Of a DNA stretch of 64,000 nucleotides, positions 41,790 through 49,348 are shown piece after piece. Below the pieces are notes generated by a model. The model saw only the letters and a program-made list of their open reading frames with translations. It was not told the origin of the DNA and did not search any database. Position numbers and translations under genes: made by a program. Numbering within the stretch: the first letter of the stretch is position 1; each line of letters starts with the position of its first letter. Source of the stretch: Geobacillus subterraneus (GTDB lineage Bacteria > Bacillota > Bacilli > Bacillales > Anoxybacillaceae); contig NZ_CP014342.1 in NCBI RefSeq assembly GCF_001618685.1, positions 1,860,001 through 1,924,000 on the forward strand, in the 5' to 3' direction.

Positions 41790-42840
41790 GCATCCCGACC
41801 ACCCGGCGGGCGACGAGGCGCTGCAACCGCTTCGCGGTGCGCATCGCCTGCTTCAGTTGCTTTTGCTCCGTCCGATTGAGCGTCTGCCATAATACATAGT
41901 CCCGTCCGTCTTCCGCCTCGGTGCTGTACTTGAGGCGAATGGAATAGTAAACCGAAAGCGCCTCTTGAACATCCATAGAGAGAGCGGCTGGCAATATGCC
42001 AGCCTCTTTGAGCGCCCGCTGCCGCTCTAGTGTCGTCACCGCCGGCACGCGCGCCAGACAGGCGAGCCATTTCAAGGCGTTCGTGATTTGCACGTAACCG
42101 CTTTGTTTCATATGAATCGCCCCGCTATGCGGACCCCATCGTACCGCTTGCACATTGCCAAACCAACCGAGCGGAACAGGCGGAAATTGAACCTGTTCTC
42201 CCATGCGCGCCAACAGCGGCGGCCGGTCAGCGACCTCGGCAAACAGCGTCCGCCTCCTTGCCTCGGCCAGTTCGGCGTCTCCATAAAGCGGCCGCATATC
42301 CATCGCGATGTACAAAAAGCGAAGATCGTTTGGCCATCCGCTGCCTAAATAGGAAGAGAGCTGCCGTTCCCAATCGCTCGTCGATTGCGCCCAACGCCTG
42401 TTTGTTGCCATCACATAGCCGGAGCAATACGGATAGCCGACCTCATGCAGCATCTTCGCCCCGATGGCCGCCGCATGGCGAATAAACTCGTAACAGGCCG
42501 GCTCCTCTTCGCGGGCGCAAGTAAACAAAATGCCGTGATCTTGATCCGTCCACACCGTCGGCTCGCGCCGGCCGATGCTCCCCATCACATACCAACACCA
42601 GGCCGGCGGCCGGATGCCGACAGAGCGTTTTACTGTCTCCTGTTCAGCAAGGAAAAACACGCGGCGAAGCACGGCTTCATGCACATCGGCTACCTCTTCC
42701 GCCAGCTGTTCGATGTGCTTAACCGCCAGCCATCGGCGCAACTCGCGCACCAACTCATCGTGGCAGAAACGAAGATCGGTAACCGACTCGGCCGTTTTCA
42801 GCCGATCGGCAATCGCTTCTACCATCGTTTTCGTCTCCAT
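41782..42840 (-). CDS. DUF294-type putative nucleotidyltransferase
   Basis: This 352-residue protein has a helical N-terminus (~1-75), then a nucleotidyltransferase region WYVMGSIGRREPTVWTDQDHGILF, which matches the G-S-x-G-R-E-x-T-x-x-x-D-x-D core of GlnD/DUF294 proteins, with the acidic pair intact. A second helical domain follows. There is no CBS or cNMP-binding domain, unlike larger DUF294 proteins. It starts two bases after the ammonium transporter stop with only a weak ribosome site, implying coupling. GlnD-like activity on a nitrogen regulator is conceivable. Confidence 0.8.
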   Translation of the reverse strand: METKTMVEAIADRLKTAESVTDLRFCHDELVRELRRWLAVKHIEQLAEEVADVHEAVLRRVFFLAEQETVKRSVGIRPPAWCWYVMGSIGRREPTVWTDQDHGILFTCAREEEPACYEFIRHAAAIGAKMLHEVGYPYCSGYVMATNRRWAQSTSDWERQLSSYLGSGWPNDLRFLYIAMDMRPLYGDAELAEARRRTLFAEVADRPPLLARMGEQVQFPPVPLGWFGNVQAVRWGPHSGAIHMKQSGYVQITNALKWLACLARVPAVTTLERQRALKEAGILPAALSMDVQEALSVYYSIRLKYSTEAEDGRDYVLWQTLNRTEQKQLKQAMRTAKRLQRLVARRVVGMHE

Positions 42841-42842
42841 AT

Positions 42843-44150
42843 TTATCGCTGAACGGCCGTTTTCGGCTGATAGGCTGGATCAAGCTGTTCCGGATAGCCG
42901 TAAGCGCCGTGTTCGCTAATATCAAGCCCGGAAATTTCTTGCTCCGCCGTGACGCGCAGCCCGATTGTTTTCTTCATGACAAATAAGATGACAAACGAGA
43001 CGATCGCTACATATATCGCTGCGCCCACCACGCCGACCGTTTGTACAATCAGTTGGTCAAACCCGCCGCCGTACACGAGACCGGCCTTGCCGATTCCGGT
43101 TATTTCCACTAAACGCGGCGAGGCGAAAAATCCGGTTGAAATCGTGCCGATAATGCCGGCAATCCCATGGACGGAAAAGGCGTAAATCGGATCATCAATC
43201 CCTTTGCGCTCGAAGTAGATGGACGTCCAGAACGTGAATGATCCCGCCACTGCCCCGATGATGACCGCCGCCCACGGTTCAACGAACGCGCACGCGGCGG
43301 TAATGGCGACAAGCGCGGCCAGCACGCCGTTGACCATCGCCGGAATGTCCGCTTTGCCGACCAGGATTTTCGCCGTCAAGATCGCGGCAACCGCCCCTGC
43401 CGCGGCAGCCAAATTCGTCGTCAGCGCGACATACCCGAAAAACCCATCGCCAACCGCCATCGTGCTGCCCGCGTTAAATCCGAACCAGCCGATCCATAAA
43501 ATCAAACCGCCAATCACGGTATAAACTTGGTTATGCCCAGGAATGACATTCGGTGTTTTGTCTTTATTAAACTTGCCGATGCGCGGGCCGAGCAAGACCG
43601 TGGCGATGAGCGCCGCAATCGCCCCCTGCAAATGGACGACCGTCGAACCGGCAAAATCTTGCATCCCGAGTTGCCCGAGCCAGCCGCCGCCCCACACCCA
43701 GTGGCCGATGACCGGATAAATGGCAATCGTAAAAATCGTTCCGAAAATGAAATAGACAGACAGCTTCGCCCGTTCCGCAAAGCCGCCCCAGGCGATGGCA
43801 AGCGACACGCCGGCAAAACCGAGTTGAAACAAAAATTTAAGCGCCAGCGGCACGTTCGCCCACGACAGCGAATCAAACGTCCCTTCGTCTTCTTGTAAAA
43901 ACCAGCCTTCCGTGCCGATGAAGCCGTTTCCTGTTCCAAACGTAATGGCAAAGCCGAACGCCCAAAACGCTAAAGACGCGATGGCAAAGCTTAACATTTG
44001 CTTGCCGGCCACATGCCCAGAGTTTTTCATGCGCGTTGACCCCGCCTCGAGCAAGGCAAATCCGGCCTGCATGCCGATGACGAGCACCGCGGAGAGCATC
44101 ACCCAAAGAGCATCAAGCCCAACCATTACTGTTTTCTCATCCATTTGCAT
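42843..44150 (-). CDS. Ammonium transporter, Amt family
   Basis: The 435-residue channel has eleven membrane segments by eye. Amt landmarks: ALWVMLSAVLVIGMQAGFALLEAGSTRMKN, DFAGSTVVHLQGAIAALIATVLLGPR (pore His), LGWFGFNAGS variant ILWIGWFGFNAGS, and DDPIYAFSVHGIAGIIGTISTGFF with the second pore His. It conducts NH3/NH4+ when nitrogen is scarce. No glnK/nrgB follows, which is unusual; a DUF294 gene takes that place. GGGGGAG precedes the start; ATG 44144 is an alternative. Confidence 0.93.
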   Translation of the reverse strand: MQMDEKTVMVGLDALWVMLSAVLVIGMQAGFALLEAGSTRMKNSGHVAGKQMLSFAIASLAFWAFGFAITFGTGNGFIGTEGWFLQEDEGTFDSLSWANVPLALKFLFQLGFAGVSLAIAWGGFAERAKLSVYFIFGTIFTIAIYPVIGHWVWGGGWLGQLGMQDFAGSTVVHLQGAIAALIATVLLGPRIGKFNKDKTPNVIPGHNQVYTVIGGLILWIGWFGFNAGSTMAVGDGFFGYVALTTNLAAAAGAVAAILTAKILVGKADIPAMVNGVLAALVAITAACAFVEPWAAVIIGAVAGSFTFWTSIYFERKGIDDPIYAFSVHGIAGIIGTISTGFFASPRLVEITGIGKAGLVYGGGFDQLIVQTVGVVGAAIYVAIVSFVILFVMKKTIGLRVTAEQEISGLDISEHGAYGYPEQLDPAYQPKTAVQR

Positions 44151-44184
44151 CTCCCCCTATTTGTCATTTGTTATACCTCTTATA

Positions 44185-44201
44185 TGTCATAATATATAAC
44201 A
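44185..44201. promoter_or_regulatory. GlnR/TnrA box upstream of amt
   Basis: TGTCATAATATATAACA (minus strand TGTTATATATTATGACA) fits the GlnR/TnrA consensus TGTNANAWWWTNTNACA at every defined position. It lies 35-51 bases before the amt start, so nitrogen control of the operon is likely. Confidence 0.8.
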
Positions 44202-44278
44202 TATATAAACCGAAAGCAACGGGTATTTTTCGTTGAAACCGATTTCAACCACAAAAATTTTGTTATATTTCCTGACAA

Positions 44279-44314
44279 CAAAAAGGAATGCCCCTCATCA
44301 TGAAGGGCATTCCT
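44279..44314 (-). terminator. Terminator of the VWA-like gene
   Basis: AGGAATGCCC (44284-44293) pairs with GGGCATTCCT (44305-44314), and TTTTTGTTG follows on the minus strand, 6 bases after the stop. Confidence 0.85.
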
Positions 44315-44320
44315 ATATTG

Positions 44321-44737
44321 TTACGCAACGCGAATCGGCTTGCCAAACGGAACGCGCGGCATGTAATCGTCCGGAACAAGCCAAAACACTTCATAATCGA
44401 CTTCGAGTTCTTCATAAAAATATCCGGTCACATCCGTGATATAAAACAACGTATCGATTTTTTGCGCAGCGGCCCATTCGAGCACTTCGGTGTACGACGA
44501 TTTCCCATGCTTGAAATATTTAATCGTGGCCACGCCAACCGGAGATACATCGCGAATTTTGAAATCCGCTTGAACGAGCAGCGTGTCCGGGCGCAATTTC
44601 TCAAACAGCTTGATGATGTTTTGAATGAGCACCGGACGGGACGGCCGGTTCGACGTATCGATCGCCAATGCGATCGAGTGGTCTTTCCGTTCTTTGAGCA
44701 ACGCCAACAAAGCCCGCTGCCATCTCACGATGATCAT
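44321..44737 (-). CDS. Short VWA-like domain protein (DUF2201/COG3864-like)
   Basis: The 138-residue protein begins with a short helix, then HSIALAIDTSNRPSRPVLIQNIIKLFEKLRPDTLLVQADFKIRDV and ends VFWLVPDDYMPRVPFGKPIRVA. The LAIDTS start and the PPFG-type end resemble the C-terminal VWA-like half of COG3864 metallopeptidase-like proteins, which are ~400 residues. The metal site DxSxS appears altered (DTSNR). It stands alone with its own terminator, so it is either a stand-alone derivative or a remnant that kept its frame. Family call is moderate. Confidence 0.5.
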   Translation of the reverse strand: MIIVRWQRALLALLKERKDHSIALAIDTSNRPSRPVLIQNIIKLFEKLRPDTLLVQADFKIRDVSPVGVATIKYFKHGKSSYTEVLEWAAAQKIDTLFYITDVTGYFYEELEVDYEVFWLVPDDYMPRVPFGKPIRVA

Positions 44738-44866
44738 CCCCCTTGTATTGGTGAGTCGCCGTGCGCACTACTAGTATAGACGGCAACGGCGGAAAGTACG
44801 AACTGTTTTTCTTTCCTTTTTCCCCTCCCTTTTCTCAAACGAGCCGAGGGCTTTGCGTCAGCACAA

Positions 44867-44896
44867 AACGCCAAGGACGCATTCCTTGGCGTTTTT
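44867..44896 (-). terminator. Bidirectional terminator behind the YozQ-like gene
   Basis: AACGCCAAGGA (44867-44877) and TCCTTGGCGTT (44883-44893) form an 11-bp stem with a 5-base loop; T-runs flank it in both directions. Confidence 0.85.
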
Positions 44897-44912
44897 CCCG
44901 CCGCTTGGCGCT

Positions 44913-45107
44913 TTACTCGGGTTGGGAGAGAGGAATGTCCGGCCCGTTTTCCCGGTCAACTGCCGCCTCAACCGTCCCTTCCATGTAGGCATCACTTACT
45001 TGTTCATGCGTTTCAGCCAACGCCGCGCCAAGAAACGAGGCCGATCCATAATCGGACGGGTCATACTGGCGTCCGGCGATCTCGAGCGATTGTTTGTTTT
45101 CCGTCAT
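44913..45107 (-). CDS. YozQ-like DUF4025 small protein
   Basis: The 64-residue acidic protein contains AGRQYDPSDYGSASFLGAALAETHEQVSDAYMEGTVEAAVDRENGPDIPL. The LAxTHEQVSDxYxEGT core is that of the DUF4025/YozQ family of Bacillus. Function unknown. ATG 45107 is preceded by AAGGAGGAAT; the frame's earlier start at 45137 is not. Monocistronic, with its own terminator. Confidence 0.75.
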   Translation of the reverse strand: MTENKQSLEIAGRQYDPSDYGSASFLGAALAETHEQVSDAYMEGTVEAAVDRENGPDIPLSQPE

Positions 45108-45256
45108 CGTTATTCCTCCTTCATTCATGCCGTTCATTATATTAATGTGAAACAGGTGCGGAAAATAAAAAGAGGAAGTTTATGGGTTGTGCGTGCATAC
45201 ATTGCATCCAATGCGGCAAACTAACGATAAACGACGGAAAGAGAGGATGATGGCCA

Positions 45257-45385
45257 ATGAGACAGCCAAAACCAAACGACAGCCTTGAACAACAACGGAA
45301 AAAACAACAGCCGGAAAAAGAGATGGAAAAGCAGCCGGGATACGGGGATAAAAAACTAGAGGGCCCGAACTACCCGGCGGAATAA
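45257..45385 (+). CDS. Very small hydrophilic protein (42 aa)
   Basis: MRQPKPNDSLEQQRKKQQPE begins a 42-residue protein rich in Lys, Gln, Glu and Pro that ends GPNYPAE. It is translated from ATG 45257 behind GAGAGGA and precedes the DUF2512 gene by 15 bases in the same direction, so the two are probably co-transcribed. Composition recalls small spore-associated or stress proteins of Bacillus, but I cannot name a family. Confidence 0.6.
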   Translation: MRQPKPNDSLEQQRKKQQPEKEMEKQPGYGDKKLEGPNYPAE

Positions 45386-45400
45386 AGGCGGCAGGGCAAG

Positions 45401-45913
45401 ATGAGACATTTGCTTGCGTTGGCGCTCAAATATTTGCTTACGGCGACCGTCATGTTCGCCATTTTGCCGCTGTTTTTGCGCATTTCGTCGGCGGAACTGC
45501 TATGGTTCAGCCTTTGGCTGACGCTTGTCGCCTATGCGCTCGGCGACTTGTACGTTTTGCCGCGCCTCGGCAACGTTTCGGCGACGATCGCCGATTTTGG
45601 CCTCGTATTTGTCGCCACATGGATTGGCATCGGCGCGTTTTATGACATCGCCGGCGGCGCCATTTTAAGCGCAGCGTTTTTCTCCGCCTTGCTCGCTGCG
45701 TTCGGGGAGTTGCTGTTTCACGCTTACGTGCTGCGCTTTGTCATCGGCCAACACGGAGAGGAAGACGTGCCACTTGTCGGCCGCCAATGGCAAACGGAGG
45801 CGGCGGAAGAGTTTGACGTCCGTGCCGCCGACCCTGACGATCGGGAAGGCGAACAGGTGAAACAAGAAGGCGACCGACGGGAACAAGAACCGCCCCATCC
45901 CCCTATTTTGTAA
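45401..45913 (+). CDS. DUF2512 (YndM-like) membrane protein
   Basis: This 170-residue protein has four hydrophobic segments in the first ~115 residues (LLALALKYLLTATVMFAIL, LLWFSLWLTLVAYALGDLYVLPR, ADFGLVFVATWIGIGAFY, ILSAAFFSALLAAFGELLFHAYV), then an acidic, polar C-terminal tail. The ALGDLYVLPRLGN turn is typical of DUF2512/YndM. Function unknown. It follows the 42-residue protein gene. Confidence 0.82.
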   Translation: MRHLLALALKYLLTATVMFAILPLFLRISSAELLWFSLWLTLVAYALGDLYVLPRLGNVSATIADFGLVFVATWIGIGAFYDIAGGAILSAAFFSALLAAFGELLFHAYVLRFVIGQHGEEDVPLVGRQWQTEAAEEFDVRAADPDDREGEQVKQEGDRREQEPPHPPIL

Positions 45914-46010
45914 GCAGCGAACAGACGCCAAATAACCAACGCTCATCAGCGATGGCCGAACGCCGGCCGGTCTGTTCGCTTCTCCGCCAATCGGAACGTT
46001 ATAACAGCAA

Positions 46011-46050
46011 AAAACGGGTGTCTTCTCGCCTGCGAGACACCCGTTTTATT
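46011..46050. terminator. Bidirectional terminator between the DUF2512 and telA genes
   Basis: AAAACGGGTGTCT (46011-46023) pairs with AGACACCCGTTTT (46035-46047), a 13-bp stem; T-rich flanks on both strands. The rest of the 225-base gap shows nothing further. Confidence 0.85.
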
Positions 46051-46139
46051 ATGGTGATATTCACCCTAATCGCTTGTTTCCGCACTCAACGGGCCGCCCT
46101 CTGCCCGTTCGGCCAATGGCAAAAACCATAGCGTCTTTT

Positions 46140-47336
46140 TTATTGTTCCGGCTGCTTCAGCGAGAGCAGCGTCTGCTTTAGTTCCGCCTCCATCGCCGCC
46201 AGCTCGCGTTCGGCCTGTTGCCGTTTCAAGCGGCCCTCGGCTTGAATTTTTAACGTTTCTTCGAGCGTAGCGATCAAGTTTTCTTGCGTCCGCTTCAGCG
46301 TCTCCATGTCGATGAGGCCGCGCTCATTTTCCTTCGCAATTTCAATACTGTTCGTTTTTAACATTTCCGAGTTGCGCAGCAACAGTTCGTTTGTCGTTTC
46401 GGCAACCCGCTTTTGCGCCTCAGCCGCCTTTTGCTGGCGGAAGAGCGTCAAGGCGATCACGACTTGATTTTTCCAAAGCGGAATCGCATTTAAAATCGAT
46501 GACTGGATGCGCTCAATAAGCGTTTCGTTCATATGCTGGATCATGCGGATTTGCGGCGCTGTTTGGATCGTCACTTGCCGGCTGAGCTTTAAATCGTGCA
46601 CCCGCTTCTCAAGCCGGTCAGCGAACTGCCGCAAGTCCTGAACGTCCTGCCATGCCATTTGGTCACCGGAGCGCTCAGCGGCCGCCTGCTTTTCGGGGAT
46701 CGTTTTCGTCCGCAGTTCCTCAAGCTTATATTCGGCCGCCGCAATATAAATATTGAGCGCCTCAAAATAGTCTTTATTTTTCTCATAAAGCGTCTCGAGC
46801 ATCATCACATCGCGAAGCAGTCCATGCCGATGTTTCTCAAGCTGGTCGGCGATTTTGTCAATTTCGACGCCGATTTTTTGGTATTTGGCGACGATCCCTT
46901 GCAACGGTTTGGCCACCGTGCCAAACAGGCGGGACAGCCATCCTTTTTTTGCCGGCATGAGGTCATCCGGGTTGACTTCTTTAATTTTCGCCATCAGCTC
47001 GCTGATCACTTCACCGACCGGGCCGGCATCTTTCGTTTGTACATGATGCAAAATCGTATGGGAAAACTTCGACAGTTCCGCTTGTGCCGCCACACCGTAT
47101 TGTAAAATGGCCTGCTGGTTGGCCGGATCGATTTGTTTGGCAAGCGCTAAGGCTTTTTCCCGGTGTTCCGGCTTTAACGTCTCAAGCACGCTGGCCGGCT
47201 GAGCCGCCGCTTCGGTCCGCGGCGCAGCCGGTGCGGAAAACGGCTGGGCCAACAGCTCATCAAGCGTGCTTGTCCGTTTCTGTTCGCGAAACCAATCGGC
47301 TCGTTCCATCTCACGATTCCGTTCGTCCATGGTCAT
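46140..47336 (-). CDS. Toxic anion resistance protein, TelA/YceH family
   Basis: The 398-residue cytoplasmic, strongly helical protein has the TelA features SVLETLKPEHREKALALAKQID near the start, WLSRLFGTV, KYQKIGVEIDKIADQLEKHRHGLLRDVMMLETLYEKNKDYFEALNIYIAAAEYK, IQTAPQIRMIQHMNETLIERIQSSILNAIPLWKNQVVIAL and a coiled-coil C-terminus. TelA family members are linked to tellurite and antimicrobial stress resistance. It overlaps xpaC by four bases, the common xpaC-yceH pairing in Bacillus. Confidence 0.88.
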   Translation of the reverse strand: MTMDERNREMERADWFREQKRTSTLDELLAQPFSAPAAPRTEAAAQPASVLETLKPEHREKALALAKQIDPANQQAILQYGVAAQAELSKFSHTILHHVQTKDAGPVGEVISELMAKIKEVNPDDLMPAKKGWLSRLFGTVAKPLQGIVAKYQKIGVEIDKIADQLEKHRHGLLRDVMMLETLYEKNKDYFEALNIYIAAAEYKLEELRTKTIPEKQAAAERSGDQMAWQDVQDLRQFADRLEKRVHDLKLSRQVTIQTAPQIRMIQHMNETLIERIQSSILNAIPLWKNQVVIALTLFRQQKAAEAQKRVAETTNELLLRNSEMLKTNSIEIAKENERGLIDMETLKRTQENLIATLEETLKIQAEGRLKRQQAERELAAMEAELKQTLLSLKQPEQ

Positions 47337-47977
47337 TCCCCTTTCTTTGCCGACAGCAAATGAAGACGATCCGGCTGTTGGAGCGATTGCTCAAGCACTT
47401 TCGCTTCCGTCTGAAGCGACCAAACGTCACTGGATAACACTTCGAGCAGCTGCCGCTCCGCCGTTTCGGTCAGCTCGCCGAGCAGCCGTTCCGTCTTCCG
47501 CAGCGCCTCGGCCATGTCGGCGCTTTGCACCGGCTGTTGCGACAAGTATACATATTTTTCAACCATCTCCACTGCCGTCGGCCACTCGTTTAAGAAAAAC
47601 GGCTGGGCGAGGCGGAGCTGATGCGGCTTTTGCTCAACCGCACGAATGATCCGGTCGACGACCGCACTCAACCGGGAAACGGTTTGCCACATGGCCACCG
47701 AACGAAGCCGGTAGCGGGCGCGGCGCAGCCGTTTCCATAACGCGCGTGCCTCGCAAAGCTGGCTGCGGACGTATGCCTGCTCCTCGGCCGGCACGTCAGC
47801 TGCCAAGCGGCGATGCCGCCTTTTCATCACAGCGGACACTCCCCACATCGCTCCCATTCCTGATAAGAGCGAGGGCAAAACGCGAAAATCGGCGGCAATA
47901 AATACCGTAACTGCAACGATGATCCCAGCGTTCCATGAAACAAACCAGCGCCATATCGTGCGAAGCAGTTGCTTCAT
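47333..47977 (-). CDS. XpaC-family protein
   Basis: This 214-residue protein starts with two hydrophobic segments (IWRWFVSWNAGIIVAVTVFIAADFRVLPSLLSGMGAMWGVSAVM), followed by a basic helical cytoplasmic domain ending in LLHSSD-type helices (ERQLLEVLSSDVWSLQTEAKVLEQSL). XpaC was first described as a hydrolase of an indolyl phosphate dye, but its cellular role is unclear. The constant neighbour is TelA/YceH, as here. It heads the two-gene operon. Confidence 0.82.
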   Translation of the reverse strand: MKQLLRTIWRWFVSWNAGIIVAVTVFIAADFRVLPSLLSGMGAMWGVSAVMKRRHRRLAADVPAEEQAYVRSQLCEARALWKRLRRARYRLRSVAMWQTVSRLSAVVDRIIRAVEQKPHQLRLAQPFFLNEWPTAVEMVEKYVYLSQQPVQSADMAEALRKTERLLGELTETAERQLLEVLSSDVWSLQTEAKVLEQSLQQPDRLHLLSAKKGE

Positions 47978-48104
47978 TGTCCATCCCTTTCTTCATCTTT
48001 TCTTCCATTATAACACGTCCATTCCATGATACGTACAAGCTCCTTGGGAAGTTTCATTGCCGCCCGGATCCGCACGTATAGGACAATAGCTGTTTCGAAT
48101 AGGC

Positions 48105-48110
48105 TATACT
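48105..48110 (+). promoter_or_regulatory. -10 box of the 42-residue protein gene
   Basis: TATACT, 28 bases before the ATG. The best -35 candidate is AGGACA at 48080-48085 (spacing 19), which is weak. Confidence 0.35.
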
Positions 48111-48138
48111 AAACGCGGCAAACAAAAGGAGGAGGACT

Positions 48139-48267
48139 ATGAAGGGGATCGATTGGCAGCTTTTGTCGTTTGTCACCGTCTCATTGTTAAAAGAATACTG
48201 GTGCTATATCGGCCTGCCACGCGTCTATTACTGGCGGGCAGCCGATGACGATCAAAAAGCCGCCTAG
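48139..48267 (+). CDS. Small protein of unknown function (42 aa)
   Basis: ATG 48139 lies behind AAGGAGGAGG, one of the best ribosome sites in the window. The 42-residue product starts MKGIDWQLLSFVTVSLLKEY and is moderately hydrophobic in the first half, aromatic in the middle (YYW) and acidic at the end. It may be a peripheral membrane peptide. No family recognised. It stands alone between the xpaC and TcaA-like operons. Confidence 0.6.
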   Translation: MKGIDWQLLSFVTVSLLKEYWCYIGLPRVYYWRAADDDQKAA

Positions 48268-48476
48268 CGGCCAAATGCAAAAGAAAAAGCGCTGGCCATC
48301 GCCCGCGCTCTTAGCTTGCCGCTTCACGACATACCGGTTAGGCTGAAGGAACGGACAACAAGCCCGCCGGCGCCATACGGGCCGGCCGTTCTTGGCGCTT
48401 CCTCATCAGCGCCGCCTTGGGCAGACGCACGTTGTCGTCATTACCGCTACCGTCGAAGCGGTATTTGCCTATTCAC
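48268..48476. other. GC-rich spacer, no feature seen
   Basis: About 210 bases between the small gene and the converging TcaA-like gene. A few short GC-rich inverted stretches occur, but no terminator with a T-run and no coding frame with a start site was found. Confidence 0.4.
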
Positions 48477-49211
48477 TCATTTCGTGATATCAATTTCACG
48501 AACGCGGGCGCCGCCGAACAACTCGACGCGGACCGTCTTCTTTTTGCCCTGCGGATCAACAGCGGTCACTGTGTACACACCGGGCAAATACGGGCCGATT
48601 TTTTTGATGAATGGATCTTTTGTCGCCCCTCCCTTCACTTCCCTTCCATTGACGACAAGCGTTGCCTCGGGATCGTCAAGGCGGACGTGGACGAAATATA
48701 GAGCCGGCTCAAACACATATCGGTTTTCAAACACATGAATGGTGAACACCGGCGGATGGGACGTCAAGCCTTTAATATACACATGCCCGCCCTCGCGCTG
48801 GCGGGCGAACTCCTTATCAAGCGTTTCATACGCCTCCGGATGCTGGTCGAAATAGGCAAACAAAGGCGTCAGCGTTTGGCCATTGATCGGCGCCGTTTCA
48901 TCCGCCACCCGCAGCAACGCCTGCAAAGCGGCGGCATCGCGATCTTCGATGGCCTCTTTTAACCGCATAATGGCGATCTCACGGCCCGCCGTCGTTTTTA
49001 ACGCCCCGTATCCGCTCCAAATCAGCGCACCTGCTCCCCAGAAGACAGCGATAGCGAAAAGCAGCCAGCCGATGAAGCGGTATTGTTTTTTTCTCTTTTC
49101 CCGGGACAAAACGCGTGCTTGCTGGCGCCTGCCGTAGCGCGCCAACACCGCAGCGCCGTCTTGTCCGCCACCCCCCTCGATCGCATCCCGTTCAGGCGTG
49201 TGTGGTTTCAT
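48477..49211 (-). CDS. TcaA-like membrane-anchored protein
   Basis: The 244-residue protein has a ~45-residue basic cytoplasmic N-terminus, one membrane segment (IGWLLFAIAVFWGAGALIWSGYG, ~47-69), and an extracellular part. The part at ~75-135 (AIMRLKEAIEDRDAAALQALLRVADETAPINGQTLTPLFAYFDQHPEAYETLDKEF) resembles the second domain of TcaA/YvbJ proteins. The last ~90 residues form a beta-rich domain with LVVNGREVKGG and GPYLPGVYTVTA. TcaA proteins influence glycopeptide susceptibility in staphylococci. Role here unknown. Confidence 0.65.
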   Translation of the reverse strand: MKPHTPERDAIEGGGGQDGAAVLARYGRRQQARVLSREKRKKQYRFIGWLLFAIAVFWGAGALIWSGYGALKTTAGREIAIMRLKEAIEDRDAAALQALLRVADETAPINGQTLTPLFAYFDQHPEAYETLDKEFARQREGGHVYIKGLTSHPPVFTIHVFENRYVFEPALYFVHVRLDDPEATLVVNGREVKGGATKDPFIKKIGPYLPGVYTVTAVDPQGKKKTVRVELFGGARVREIDITK

Positions 49212-49348
49212 GATCGCTTCCCCTCTCCTTCTCTCTATCTAGTTCCACTTTATGTCAGAGACAGGGAATATATGTTACACGAACAACGACGCGCTTTCTA
49301 TTATAATAATAAACAAAAAAAAACGGGTAGCGGTTTGCACCGCCCCCG

